The notes: generated by a model from the letters alone, not told the origin. A stretch of DNA of 64,000 nucleotides from JANOSH01 sp031415695 (GCA_031415695.1 JANOSH010000052.1:62001-126000); one strand, 5' to 3'; counted from the first letter of the stretch, positions 9,768 to 19,140 are shown. Numbers and translations are program-made.

Positions 9768-10835
9768 GTGGACGGAATGACGATACATCTGTGGGTTCGC
9801 GCTGAGCAGCGCGACAACGAACAACGCGTTGGCCTGACCCCTGAAGGGGCCGCGACGCTGATCAGTAGTGGAATCCGGGTCACCGTCGAGGACAGCTCCG
9901 TGCGGGCGATCCCCATCGACGGCTATGTCGAAGCAGGTTGTGACATTGCGGCCGAGCACTCGTGGCCCGACGCACCCGACGATTCGCTGATCTTCGGATT
10001 GAAGGAGCTTCCCGACGATGGCATGCCACTTCGTCATCGTCACATCATGTTCGGCCACGCCTACAAGGGTCAGGTGGCCGGGCGCGTGCTCCTCGACCGC
10101 TTCGCGAGCGGCGGTGGCACGTTGTATGACCTTGAATACCTGGTCGATGAAGTTGGCCGGCGCGTGGCAGCCTTTGGTTATTGGGCTGGTTTCGCCGGGG
10201 CCGCGGTGTCGTATCACTGTTGGGTGGCCCAGCAGCACGGCTCCGTCGGGTCGGCCATTGCACCGTTCGCGAACCAGCAGTCGTTACTTCGCTTCATGCG
10301 CGACTCCTGGTCTGGTCCCAAACCCAGCGCCTTAGTTGTTGGAGCGCTCGGTCGGGTTGGCACCGGCGCCTCGGCGTTCTGTGAAGCGCTTGGTATTGCG
10401 GTAACGAAATGGGACCTTGCGGAAACGGCAAGCGGGGGGCCGTATCCCGAGGTGCTTCAGCATGACCTGTTCTTCAACTGTATTTTGGCCCGGCCGGGCT
10501 GCCCGGTGTTTGTGTCGGCGTCGGCTGTAAGTGACCATCGGGCGTTACGGGTGATCGGCGATATTGCTTGCGACCCAGGTTCGGATTTCTCGCCGATCAA
10601 AGTCTATGACGAGGTGACGAGTTGGGAAGCGCCGGCTCGCCGGGTGCACGATCAGCCTCCGCTCGATGTGGTTGCGATCGACAACCTCCCGTCCCTTCTG
10701 CCAGTGGAAAGTAGCCTCGACTATGCTGAGCAGCTGCTCCCGTCGCTCGTTGACCTTCACGACCTGACCACGGGAGTGTGGCATCGTGTCGAACTGGAGT
10801 TCCAACGGCACCTTCATCGGCAGCCCCCATCGTAA
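9768..10835 (+). CDS. Saccharopine dehydrogenase, NAD+ L-lysine-forming type (LYS1-like)
   Basis: The 355-aa protein begins HLWVRAEQRDNEQRVGLTPEGA, the AlaDh/PNT N-terminal fold shared by alanine dehydrogenase and LYS1-type saccharopine dehydrogenase. FGLKELPDD, IMFGHAYKGQ and LYDLEYLVDEVGRRVAAFGYWAG are hallmarks of the latter, which interconverts saccharopine with lysine and 2-oxoglutarate. A Rossmann part follows (LVVGALGRVGTGA). ATG at 9768 is used; a second ATG at 9777 is equally possible. A LYS9-type partner starts 21 bp downstream, so the pair can convert lysine to 2-aminoadipate semialdehyde plus glutamate, or the reverse. No lysine-biosynthesis neighbours are present, so a catabolic role is my preference. 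Confidence 0.8.
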   Translation: MDGMTIHLWVRAEQRDNEQRVGLTPEGAATLISSGIRVTVEDSSVRAIPIDGYVEAGCDIAAEHSWPDAPDDSLIFGLKELPDDGMPLRHRHIMFGHAYKGQVAGRVLLDRFASGGGTLYDLEYLVDEVGRRVAAFGYWAGFAGAAVSYHCWVAQQHGSVGSAIAPFANQQSLLRFMRDSWSGPKPSALVVGALGRVGTGASAFCEALGIAVTKWDLAETASGGPYPEVLQHDLFFNCILARPGCPVFVSASAVSDHRALRVIGDIACDPGSDFSPIKVYDEVTSWEAPARRVHDQPPLDVVAIDNLPSLLPVESSLDYAEQLLPSLVDLHDLTTGVWHRVELEFQRHLHRQPPS

Positions 10836-10856
10836 GCACGGAACGGACTTGAGAAC

Positions 10857-11993
10857 ATGACCATCCACTGGTGCGGCACCGGCCTGTCGTCGGGACCGGG
10901 GCTTCGGAGTTTGCTGAGCGGTGACCACCACCTCGTCGTCTGGAATCGCACGGTCGACAAGGCTCGCCAGATGGTCGGCGATCTCACCAGCGACGTTCGT
11001 GCGTACGACATCGACGCCGTTGCGGCAACACTCGAGTCGGGCGACGTGGTGGTCTCGATGCTCCCGGCCGACCAGCATGTTGCTCTGGCACAGCGGTGTC
11101 TTAAACACGGTGCTCATTTCGTGTCCTCGTCCTATATCGCTCTCGAGATGCGAGCCCTCGACGGCGAGTTCCGTGAGCGAGGGCTTGTGTCGGTCAACGA
11201 GGTTGGCCTTGACCCTGGAATCGACCATCTGCTCGCCCACGACCTCGTGGCCAGGTATCGACACTCGCCTGCGTATGACGTCGACAATGTGCTGAGCTTC
11301 ACGTCGTATTGCGGCGGAGTTCCCAAGGTTCCCAACGCGTTTAAGTACAAGTTCAGTTGGGCGCCGCTCGGGGTGCTCAAGGCGCTGCGTTCGCCGTCTC
11401 GAAGCTTGCTCGACGGACGCGAACGTACGGTCGATCGACCCTGGAATGCCATCACAAGCTACGACGCTCCGCTTCCCGTCGCCGAGAGCTTCGAGGTGTA
11501 CCCGAATCGCGATAGCTATCCATTCATGGGCGACTACCACTTCGACCCAGCCTGGAAGGTCCAGAACTTCGTTCGCGGAACCATCCGGCTGAACGGCTGG
11601 GCCGAGGCCTGGGCACCGCTGTTTCGTGAGATTGAAACACTCAGCGGGCCCGAGGGCGACGAGCGGCTTACCGAGATGAGCGCTCAGTTGCTGGCCGAGA
11701 ACTCGTACGCTCCGGGCGAACCCGACCGTGTCGTTTTGTTCGTCTCGCTTCGAGCCGAACGCGACGGCCAGGCGGTGTTCGACGAGACCTGGTCGTTGGA
11801 TGCGTCGGGCAACGATGGTGGGTCGGCCATGGCTCGGCTGGTATCGATGCCGGTGTCGATAGCGGTCGAGTCGGTCGTGCGGGGCGAGGTCGAGCCCGGT
11901 GTGCACGCTGCGCCGAGCGAACCGGCGCTGGTGGCGTCTTGGCTTGAGCAGATCCGCCCGCTGGCCGACTATATGGAACGCCGGTCGGGCTAG
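10857..11993 (+). CDS. Saccharopine dehydrogenase, L-glutamate-forming type (LYS9-like)
   Basis: The 378-aa protein has a short Rossmann start (HWCGTGLSSGPGLRSLLSG, VVWNRTVDKARQM) and the motif VNEVGLDPGIDHLLAHDLV, close to the signature of LYS9-type enzymes that split saccharopine into 2-aminoadipate 6-semialdehyde and glutamate. SYCGGVPKVPNAFKYKFSW is the second family block near the active site. It follows the LYS1-like gene by 21 bp and should share its transcript. The two-enzyme saccharopine route is best known from eukaryotes; paired bacterial genes are known mainly from proteobacteria, so an actinobacterial pair is worth noting. A strong hairpin follows at 12021-12060. Confidence 0.85.
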   Translation: MTIHWCGTGLSSGPGLRSLLSGDHHLVVWNRTVDKARQMVGDLTSDVRAYDIDAVAATLESGDVVVSMLPADQHVALAQRCLKHGAHFVSSSYIALEMRALDGEFRERGLVSVNEVGLDPGIDHLLAHDLVARYRHSPAYDVDNVLSFTSYCGGVPKVPNAFKYKFSWAPLGVLKALRSPSRSLLDGRERTVDRPWNAITSYDAPLPVAESFEVYPNRDSYPFMGDYHFDPAWKVQNFVRGTIRLNGWAEAWAPLFREIETLSGPEGDERLTEMSAQLLAENSYAPGEPDRVVLFVSLRAERDGQAVFDETWSLDASGNDGGSAMARLVSMPVSIAVESVVRGEVEPGVHAAPSEPALVASWLEQIRPLADYMERRSG

Positions 11994-12020
11994 ATGGCAG
12001 TGCGCCCCCAAAACCGAAGC

Positions 12021-12060
12021 CTGCCAGGAACTGCGGGCCTGGCGCCGCACTTCTTGGCAG
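12021..12060. terminator. Hairpin between convergent genes
   Basis: CTGCCAGGAACTGCGG (12021-12036) and CCGCACTTCTTGGCAG (12045-12060) form a 16-bp stem with two mismatches and an 8-base loop. It sits in the 132-bp gap between the saccharopine dehydrogenase stop and the stop of the convergent ATPase gene, where it could end transcripts from both sides. No long U tract follows on either strand, so an intrinsic mechanism is not assured. Confidence 0.5.
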
Positions 12061-12125
12061 AGTTCGCGAAAAGTTGGGGTTGACGGGTCGGTCACGTTCT
12101 GTCGGCATTGCGGAGTTAGCTTCGG

Positions 12126-13577
12126 TCAGGAACCGGTCAGGAGGCGGTCGGCGTCGATGAGCTCGACGTCTGTTCGGCGTTGCGCCTGACGTTCGAGCGT
12201 GCGATCGAAACCTGCGTCGCAGAAAAGCAGAAGCTTGGCGGTCTGGGCTCCAACGCGTTCGCGGGCGGCGTCGAGACGGTCAAGCTGTGCGGCCCCCATC
12301 GGACGGAGTTGGTGCTTGGCCTCGCCGATGGCGATCACTTGAGGGTGACCGGCAGGATCGCGGTCTATAGCGACGACGTCGAGTTGCATCGCCCCGTGAC
12401 CGCTGATGGACCGCCCGACCGTGCTCTCGCCTACGGCCGTGACGTGGCCGCCGAGAGTCCGTTCCGCAGCGTCGTTGAGCGTCCAATCGCGGGCAAGCCG
12501 CTCGAAGGCAGGTCCGATCACCCGTGAGTGAAGCGGCGCCTCGATATCGTCGAACCATCGTCGATCATCGCGCCGGATTTTTCTGCGGTCGATTGGCTCG
12601 ATCACTTCCTTCCATGTCGTGACGATGGGTTCGCAGACCGAGTACGTCGAACGCTTCCGGTGCAGCGGGTCCTGGTCTCGAACCACTAGGCCGCTCGCAG
12701 TAAGGATGGCCAAAGGTATGGCCAACGCAGTCGACGGGCGGCCCGTTGCTGTTGCAATCTCGGATCGTGACCGGGCGCCCGACGTGATGGCAGCCAGTAC
12801 CGACCAGTGCCCGGGTGTCTCGCCGACGGTGGACTCCTCAAGGAGAACCACGCGGCCCTCGCGATGCAGCGGTGCGCCGGGAGCCAAAACATATCGTGTG
12901 AGCCAGGCGGGAAAGTCGCGCAATGAGGTTGGTGCTGCTTCATCGCACAGCTCTCGGTAGCCGGGCGTTCCTCCGATGGTGGACCAATGCTGAACGGCAA
13001 GCCGTGCTTCCTGGATCCCCCAGAACGAGGCTGTTGTCCGGAAGTCGAACGGATCGAGCACGAGTTCAAGGCTCGCCCGGCCGCGAAGTGGCTTGCCGGG
13101 CGCCGTTAACGTTTTCATGACGGCGTGGCTGGAGCCCGAAAGCAGGACGGGTCGGACGGGCCTCGGTTGGCGATCGAGGGCGCGCTGCAGCAGCGATGGA
13201 AAGGCGGGCTCCTGCTCCACCAAATATCCGGCTTCATCGAGCACGACAACCGAACGCCCGGTTTCGGGATGAGCGAGGACATCGCGAAGGGCCTCGTCCC
13301 ACGACCGGTAGTTCGGCGAAACGATGTTTCGCCAGCGGCCGACGGCCTGCCCGAAATCGTCCAGATTTCGGGCACTCGGTTGCTGGGCCGCGCAGAAGTA
13401 GAGCCCATTGACTTGCGCAGCGATGCGTTCAACGATGTGGGTCTTACCGAGGCGGCGGCGCCCGTACACGAGCCCAAGTCGCGCCGATGGCGACGCGAGG
13501 AACCTGGACAGCAGCGCCCACTCACGGTCCCGATCAAAGATGGAAGCGGGTTTCTCTATAATAGAGAACTCTATCAT
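12126..13577 (-). CDS. AAA-type ATPase with DUF234-like nuclease-fold C-terminus
   Basis: The 483-aa protein has a Walker A variant (LVYGRRRLGKTHIVERI), a Walker B (SVVVLDEAGYLV) and the sensor 'LLSGSSHAVM', followed by a winged-helix region (SRSEIATATGRPSTALAIPL) and a C-terminal domain ending QVIAIGEAKHQL...LLFCDAGFD, typical of the archaeal-type ATPase/DUF234 family, whose C-terminus resembles PD-(D/E)XK nucleases. Such STAND-like proteins are often horizontally spread and linked to mobile elements or defence, but their function is not settled. Two more family relatives lie at 15598-16860 and 62983-64000. It starts with ATG at 13577. Confidence 0.8.
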   Translation of the reverse strand: MIEFSIIEKPASIFDRDREWALLSRFLASPSARLGLVYGRRRLGKTHIVERIAAQVNGLYFCAAQQPSARNLDDFGQAVGRWRNIVSPNYRSWDEALRDVLAHPETGRSVVVLDEAGYLVEQEPAFPSLLQRALDRQPRPVRPVLLSGSSHAVMKTLTAPGKPLRGRASLELVLDPFDFRTTASFWGIQEARLAVQHWSTIGGTPGYRELCDEAAPTSLRDFPAWLTRYVLAPGAPLHREGRVVLLEESTVGETPGHWSVLAAITSGARSRSEIATATGRPSTALAIPLAILTASGLVVRDQDPLHRKRSTYSVCEPIVTTWKEVIEPIDRRKIRRDDRRWFDDIEAPLHSRVIGPAFERLARDWTLNDAAERTLGGHVTAVGESTVGRSISGHGAMQLDVVAIDRDPAGHPQVIAIGEAKHQLRPMGAAQLDRLDAARERVGAQTAKLLLFCDAGFDRTLERQAQRRTDVELIDADRLLTGS

Positions 13578-13601
13578 TGTTTGCTCGGGTCGCGACCCGA
13601 G

Positions 13602-15551
13602 CTAGCGATACGTGCTGCGGGTGTGGGCGAGCATCCATGTGTAGATGTCGACGTCGTACGGGAAGTACGCCGGGTTCGTCTGGCCAGTCCTCATGCCCGT
13701 TAGGTCGTACGTACGGTCCCAGGAGTTATGGCCGACGTTCGGGTACGTCGTCAACCGGTGTTGCTCAACTGGCGAACACGTGTCGTTGACGGTGATGACT
13801 GCGCCGATAGAACCGCTCACATCGACCACGACGTCGGCTTCGCCATGGAAGGCCCACAACGGCGTGCGTCGCCACGCCGAGCACACAATGGGGGCCACCC
13901 GTGCGCCGGCAATCGGGATCATCGCCGCGAACTCGTTGCTATCGCCGTACGCAGCGAGATAGTCAAATGTCGTGTATCCACCTAGAGACAAGCCGGTGAG
14001 GTACATGCGATCCCTATCGATTCGATACTTCGGCATCGTCACCGCGAGCCATTGATGCAGCAACGCCGGATTGGCTGTCGAGTTGGCGAAAATTCCCGGG
14101 AACTGCGGCGCCAACACCACGAATCCGCGAGCGGTCAGCGGCTCGATCCCATGGTCGACGAGGTTCGCCAGCCCGGCATCGTCCACCACATCGAGCTCGT
14201 CCCCGATGCCGTTGCCTGCCTCGCCTGAGCCGTGTAGAAACACGATAGTTGGCCAGGTGCGACCGGGGTTCGACTCGTAGCCCGCCGGAAGAAACGCCAC
14301 GTGTCCGAGAATCTCGGGTGACTGTCGGTCGACACGTTCGCGGTACTTGGCCGAGACCGGAGCTGTGTTCGGATCCGTGTTTGGTGTGCCGACGAACCAA
14401 CCCTGCAGATCAACGACCACGTGTGCCGCAGTGCTTGCGATGATGCACACACGGCCGTTGCCGCCAACCCCGGAAATAACAAGGTTGGGGCGGGTTTCGC
14501 CCGCCACAAAATTGAGGTTCGATGCGACCGGTCGAGGTGTGCCGCAGGGGAACACCGTGAGGAAGCCGGCCCCAACCGGGTCGGTCACGGTCACGTTCAT
14601 GATGGCGGCTTGCGCGCCAGAATCTATGCCGCTCGTGATGGGAAAGAGCAGCTCGGTCACCTGATTCGGCGCCACCCTCGCTTGGGTTGCCACCCCGATT
14701 GGTGCGCGGGTATCGACCATGCGTACCGGCGAGATCGGGGTGTAACCGGCACCTTCGGGAATCACGCCCTGCACGTCGACTACGAGGTGAGTCGAGGTGC
14801 TGGCTCGCGCACACACCTGCCCTCTTACACCGGATCGAGCAACGACGAGATTCGCAACGGTCTGGCCGGCGGTGAAATTGAGGTTCGATGTGAAGGGCGG
14901 CGGTGAACCGCACGGATACACCGTCACGAAGCCAGACGCCGTCGGCTCGGTAACGGTGACGTTGGCGGCGATCGCGCTGTGGCCTACCGAGCCCGTGGCC
15001 GGCGTGATCGGCGTTTCGCGCCCGGCCATAAGCCTTACGGCGGCACCCTGGCGAGTGTCGAGCACCCGTCTTGGCGTGGGTTCGGGTTGATAAGAACCGG
15101 TCGGGAACCACCCTTGCACATCAGCAATCACATGTGCTGACGCGCTCGTGACTATGCACACCTTGTCGCCGTCGCCAACGCGAGCAATTACCAAGTTGGG
15201 AACCGTGGCACCAGCCACAAAGTTCAGGTTCGAGGCCAGGGGTCGAGTCGACCCACACGCGTAGATCGTCGCAAACCCTGCCGCGGTCGGTTCCGTGATA
15301 GTGACATTCAACGTAACCGCCTCGGCGTCACCGGGCACCGGTCCAAGAGACACTTCGACCGGGACCCCCACTGTCGTACGCGCCGAAGTCGCCACACCGA
15401 AAGCGACACGGGTATCGAGGACGCGAGTCGGAATAATCGGCTCGTAGAATCGATTTGCAGCGGGCAGGGCGGTGGCGAAGGGAGCGGGCGCGACAACGGC
15501 CAGCGCGAACGACGCAACGAAAGCGGCAACTGTCCATGAACGCTCTCGCAC
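13602..15551 (-). CDS. Secreted PHB-depolymerase/esterase-like hydrolase with three Acidimicrobiia surface modules
   Basis: The 649-aa protein starts with a signal peptide (MRERSWTVAAFVASFALAVV, cleaved near ALPA). Three tandem modules of about 115 aa follow, each beginning RVLDTR or RMVDTR and containing NVTVTEP-like, YPCG, SNLNF and DVQGWF-like blocks with paired Cys. From about residue 415 comes an alpha/beta hydrolase: TIVFLHGSGEAGNG oxyanion loop, nucleophile elbow TGLSLGGYT, FHGEADVVVDV for the Asp and YPNVGHNSWDR for the His, so the catalytic triad looks complete. I place the start at the GTG at 15549-15551 because the longer frame overlaps the preceding ATPase gene. Likely an exported, surface-bound polyester or ester hydrolase. 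Confidence 0.85.
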   Translation of the reverse strand: MRERSWTVAAFVASFALAVVAPAPFATALPAANRFYEPIIPTRVLDTRVAFGVATSARTTVGVPVEVSLGPVPGDAEAVTLNVTITEPTAAGFATIYACGSTRPLASNLNFVAGATVPNLVIARVGDGDKVCIVTSASAHVIADVQGWFPTGSYQPEPTPRRVLDTRQGAAVRLMAGRETPITPATGSVGHSAIAANVTVTEPTASGFVTVYPCGSPPPFTSNLNFTAGQTVANLVVARSGVRGQVCARASTSTHLVVDVQGVIPEGAGYTPISPVRMVDTRAPIGVATQARVAPNQVTELLFPITSGIDSGAQAAIMNVTVTDPVGAGFLTVFPCGTPRPVASNLNFVAGETRPNLVISGVGGNGRVCIIASTAAHVVVDLQGWFVGTPNTDPNTAPVSAKYRERVDRQSPEILGHVAFLPAGYESNPGRTWPTIVFLHGSGEAGNGIGDELDVVDDAGLANLVDHGIEPLTARGFVVLAPQFPGIFANSTANPALLHQWLAVTMPKYRIDRDRMYLTGLSLGGYTTFDYLAAYGDSNEFAAMIPIAGARVAPIVCSAWRRTPLWAFHGEADVVVDVSGSIGAVITVNDTCSPVEQHRLTTYPNVGHNSWDRTYDLTGMRTGQTNPAYFPYDVDIYTWMLAHTRSTYR

Positions 15552-15597
15552 GTTCTCAACGGTAGCGTCCCCGCACCTGTTGCCCAGCCTGGGAGCC

Positions 15598-16860
15598 CTA
15601 CGGGCCCAGAGCGGTGATCGGTATGACATGTACGCCGTCGGCGCGTTTACCGCCGCCACCCAATGCGGTGACTACCACAAGAGCTGATGGTGCTCCGTGC
15701 CTCACCTGGTCGATTTCCGCAGCGAACTCGACGAGACCTTGGGCGGCGTCGTCAATCACCGATTGGTCTCCGGTGAGTTTCACCTCGAACGCGGCCCACC
15801 CGGTCGCCGTCTCTACGATGGCGTCGACCTCTTTTCGGCCACGCGTTTCGCGCCATGTCGAGACTGTTCCGCCGAACGGTTGTGCGTAGATGCGCAGATC
15901 GCGCACGACGAGAGCTTCGAAGTGGAATCCGGCGGCTTGGAGATCGGCGAGGAGTTCCTTCGACCCGACGCCCAGGGCAGCGGTGCCGAGTGATGGGTCG
16001 ATGAAGTAGCGGGTGGGGGCCTCGCGCAGCTGGGTCCGGGAACGCATGTGCGGATGCCAGGACGGCGAGTTCTCGGTAAGTTTCAGCCGTTCGAGCGCAT
16101 CGAGGTAGGCCGCAACGGTCTCGCCAGTTGGCCTGACATTGCGATCGCCGGCGATGTCGGCCGAGACCTCGGTGAGCTTGATCGGTTGGCCGACGTTTCG
16201 AGCGAGCGATGTGAGCGTTCGCCGAAGGCGGTCGGGGGCTCGCCGGGTCGTGCCGAGGCTCGGCACGTCGACTTCCACGATCTGGGCCAGGTAGTCCTCG
16301 AGCCAACGCCTGGCGAACCGCTCGGTCACACCGAGCATCTTAGGCCATCCACCGATGACAATCTGCTCCATAAGCTCGGGAACCGAGATCGGGCGAGCGT
16401 AGGCCCGTTGCTCGTCCCCCCTTAGCAGTGCACCGAGCGATACCTCGCCGGTCGAAAAGCCGGTCTCGTACAGGCTCATCGGTCGCATCCGTAGTGTGCC
16501 TATTCGACCTGCGCCGGAGTGAAGCTCTCGGCTATCGGTGGGTGTTGCCGAGCCGGTCAGAACGTAGAGGCCGCGTTCGCCGAGGTCGTCGACGTGGCGC
16601 CTGACCTGGTCCCACACCGTAGGTGCCCTTTGCCACTCGTCGAAGAGGATCGGAGTGGGCTGGTCGAACAGCGATTGCGGGTTCAGGCCGAGGAGTGAAC
16701 GGGCGTTGGCGTCGGTGTCGAACCGAACGATGCTCTGGGCCACCCTGGCTGCCGTCTCCGTCTTTCCGCACGCCTTGGGTCCATCGATGAGGACGGCACC
16801 GATCGTCGTGAGGCGCTCGGCCAGTTCAGCGTCAACGACCCGGGGCCGGTACTCCATCAT
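15598..16860 (-). CDS. AAA_14/DUF4143-family ATPase
   Basis: The 420-aa product has Walker A GPKACGKTETAARV, Walker B TPILFDEWQRAP and sensor YVLTGSATPTDSRELHSGAGR, then a DUF4143-type C-terminus (RYFIDPSLGTAALGV ... FEALVVRDLRIYAQPFGG...GRKEVDAIVE...AFEVKLTGDQSV) with a nuclease-like 'E-V-K' core. These proteins are common, often duplicated and of uncertain role; links to mobile DNA are suspected. It lies 46 bp upstream of the secreted hydrolase on the same strand but shares no evident role with it. The start used is the ATG at 16860 (MMEYRPR); the next ATG codon is equally good. Confidence 0.85.
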   Translation of the reverse strand: MMEYRPRVVDAELAERLTTIGAVLIDGPKACGKTETAARVAQSIVRFDTDANARSLLGLNPQSLFDQPTPILFDEWQRAPTVWDQVRRHVDDLGERGLYVLTGSATPTDSRELHSGAGRIGTLRMRPMSLYETGFSTGEVSLGALLRGDEQRAYARPISVPELMEQIVIGGWPKMLGVTERFARRWLEDYLAQIVEVDVPSLGTTRRAPDRLRRTLTSLARNVGQPIKLTEVSADIAGDRNVRPTGETVAAYLDALERLKLTENSPSWHPHMRSRTQLREAPTRYFIDPSLGTAALGVGSKELLADLQAAGFHFEALVVRDLRIYAQPFGGTVSTWRETRGRKEVDAIVETATGWAAFEVKLTGDQSVIDDAAQGLVEFAAEIDQVRHGAPSALVVVTALGGGGKRADGVHVIPITALGP

Positions 16861-16942
16861 AGTTGAAGCCTACTGTTCTGACAGATTGAAATCGATCTTT
16901 TTGACAACTTGAAGTCTGCGTATTTGTCAGGCGTGGACAACC

Positions 16943-17300
16943 TTAGAGCGTTTCGAATTCGTTCACGGTGTTACCCGGCTTCACACGGAAACCGGGAAAC
17001 ATCCGGTTCGAGTCGTAGACGTCTCGGATCTTTTCCAGTCGGGCAAAGTTGTCGTCGGCCATGAATTTTGCGGGGCGCTGTACCAGGTCGGCGTCGCCGA
17101 GGTACACGCCCTTGGTGACGGTTTCCAGAGCGCGGAATCGTTCTGTAACCCACGACTGGCAACGGTCGTCATCGGCCTCGTCATGCCAAATCGAGTACGC
17201 CGCCAGGTACACATTGGCCTCCATCGAAAACGCCATGTCCTGCAGCGGTCCCTTAGGACTCCACCCGTACCAGATGCAAAACGTTTCGCGGGTCGGCTGG
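16943..17300 (-). pseudogene. C-terminal remnant of an FAD-linked (BBE-type) oxidoreductase
   Basis: The frame reads FCIWYGWSPKGPLQDMAFSM, ANVYLAAYSIWHDEADDDRC, then VQRPAKFMADDNFARLEKIRD and YDSNRMFPGFRVKPGN. It is the last 110-120 residues of berberine-bridge-like FAD-linked oxidases, where 'F.RLE.IRD.YD..R.F' is the C-terminal flavin-binding block. A full enzyme has about 450 residues with a PCMH FAD domain; none of that is present. An ATG at 17236 could start a 97-aa peptide, but homology extends upstream of it in the same frame, so it is a truncated gene. The break lies near the candidate immunity gene at 17351. Confidence 0.6.
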
Positions 17301-17350
17301 GTGGTCCTCGCTAGTGGCGACCCAGCAGTCAGACAGAATGATAGATCTCT

Positions 17351-17632
17351 CTACATGTTAGCAGACAAAGGTGCGATCCCGACAACAAAGATGGCAACAA
17401 GTAAGCTCATCATTAGGGTCCTCCTCCTCGACTGGGTTTCGAAGATCGTCTTGTAACGCCAATACGCCCATCCGATTGCCTCAAGCGACAGCCAGAACCA
17501 GAGAGAGGACGCGGCCTGCCAAGTCAGAGTCGCCTTCGGTGACCCCGCGACGAAGCCTAGGAACCCGACAGTCGCGCTCACAAATGCCGCTATTATCGAA
17601 TAGAGCAGCGCCTCATTCCTCGACGGCGTCAC
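17351..17632 (-). CDS. Small membrane protein, candidate immunity partner of the RHS tip
   Basis: The 93-aa product has three hydrophobic segments (about 9-30, 40-58 and 72-91) and no recognisable domain. It overlaps the 3' end of the RHS-like gene by 20 bp and is transcribed with it. In polymorphic toxin loci an immunity gene sits immediately after the RHS toxin tip, and several immunity proteins to pore-forming or membrane toxins are small multi-pass proteins, which is why I suggest this role. No direct sequence evidence supports it. It could also be an unrelated small membrane protein. Confidence 0.45.
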   Translation of the reverse strand: MTPSRNEALLYSIIAAFVSATVGFLGFVAGSPKATLTWQAASSLWFWLSLEAIGWAYWRYKTIFETQSRRRTLMMSLLVAIFVVGIAPLSANM

Positions 17633-19140
17633 TTGACGCTACCCTTCCTGTAGCTTTCCCGCTACCCAAGACAGCTCGTACCGCGCTGTTGCCCCGTGTT
17701 GCCCACGCGAAGCCAGCATTGAATGTGGAACGACCTGCCTGCTTCCATTCACCCGGAACTGTATGGCTTCCAGCCTTGACTCCGTAGGCGCCAACAGTCA
17801 CTGATGTCGCTACCATCGCCGCAACACACAGCGGAGCGGCGCCACCGAGGGTAGCGGCGGTCGCGAACGCGCAGCCGCCGACGAGCAAAATACTCGAGAG
17901 GGAAGCTGCATCGGCGATGTTACCGGCAATCGACGCCACACGCCCCGCCGCTCTTTGTATGGTCTTCCAGCTGATGGTGCCCGCAATGTCATAGTCGTTG
18001 ATCGGGTCATTCACGTAGGCGTAGTCGTTGTTGATGCCGCCTTCGACGGGGTCGATGGAGAGGAATCGGCCGAGGCTGGCTAGGTAGGGGCGGGCGCCCA
18101 TTTGGGTGAGGGTGATGTTGGCGGTGTGTTCGTAGTCGCGTTGGTGTTGTCCGAGCCATCCGTAGTCAAGTTCTTGGTTGGCGTTGTCTGGTACGGCGTC
18201 GGGGCTGACCGTGCCTGCGGTGGTGATGGGTTGCCCGAACGGGTCGTAGCGGAACGTTGCGCCTTGTTTCACGCCGGCGGCGTCCGCGACGGCGGTGATG
18301 TCGCCGTGGATGTTCGGGTAGGACCACACTTGAGCCATCCCGCGTTTGGTGAGTACCACACCACCGGGCAGACCGTACACCCGCTCAAGGACCGCGTTGG
18401 TGGCGTCGAGGACGAGGTCGGCGGTGTCACCACTACCGCTGTGTCCGTAACGGACAGTGGTCGCGCCTTGTGTGCGGGCCACGATCCGATCGGTGGCGTC
18501 ACGGAGGTAGGTGACTGTCGTGGATCCTTCCGTGACGGTGACGTTACGATCCGCGCCATCCCAGGTGAGTGTCTGCCCGGCAACAGTCAGGGTGTGCCCA
18601 CGAATGTCATAGGTCGGGGCTGTTTGACCGGACACGCCCGTCAGCTTGTCGACGGTGTCGTAGGTGTACGCCGTCGATGTTGTCGTTGCGCCAACCGTTT
18701 CGTCGACCTGGGAACGGTTGCTGTTCGCACCAGTACCGGAGGTCACGAGTTGTAAGAACCCGGCCGGTCCGTGACCGCGCCACAGTGTTCGACGTCAACT
18801 CGCTGGACCCACCGGTGGTTGGTGTGGAGGCGGTCGCGGCGGTGCTGTTGTTGGTGGTGCGGGTACCGGTTGCTCCGGCGGTCACCGCCGGGCTCGATGA
18901 CGTTTCGATCGCAACCGTGAGGGTTCCGGCGTTCGCGGCGATATCACCAAGCTCGGTGTTCCCACCGGGTGGGACCATCGACGCATTTGTGGTGAGCGCG
19001 TTCACGGTGACCACGAGACGGTTCCCGCCGGTAGTCGTGACTGACGGCGCGATGTGACTGGTCCCGGATCCGTTCGACCCGACCCCGGTCAGATCGATCG
19101 GGCTGGTCGTGTCTACCCCGGTGTAGGAGGTGATCGTGGC
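17613..19140 (-). pseudogene. RHS-repeat protein 3' part with polymorphic C-terminal tip, frameshifted
   Basis: From 18746 to 17613 the frame gives RHS core repeats (TYLRDATDRIVARTQGATTV, VRYGHSGSGDTADLV, YPNIHGDITAVADAAG) and the closing RHS block (YLASLGRFLSIDPVEGG, NNDYAYVNDPINDYD), followed by a variable tip of about 115 aa with a long hydrophobic centre (SLSSILLVGGCAFATAATLG). Upstream, 19140-18780 in another frame is a surface-type beta domain (ITSYTGVDTTSPIDLTGVGS, NGSGTSHIAPSVTTTGGN), so a frameshift lies near 18770, and the pattern becomes unreadable above 19140. A complete RHS protein would exceed 1,000 aa. The tip toxin family is not recognised. Confidence 0.65.

Noticed and set aside
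10545..12095. 516-codon minus-strand open frame across the saccharopine genes
   Set aside because: It lies opposite two well-recognised enzymes and its translation shows no family features.
16943..17236. A complete 97-aa gene
   Set aside because: Homology to FAD-linked oxidases continues upstream of its ATG in the same frame, so it is the tail of a larger broken gene.
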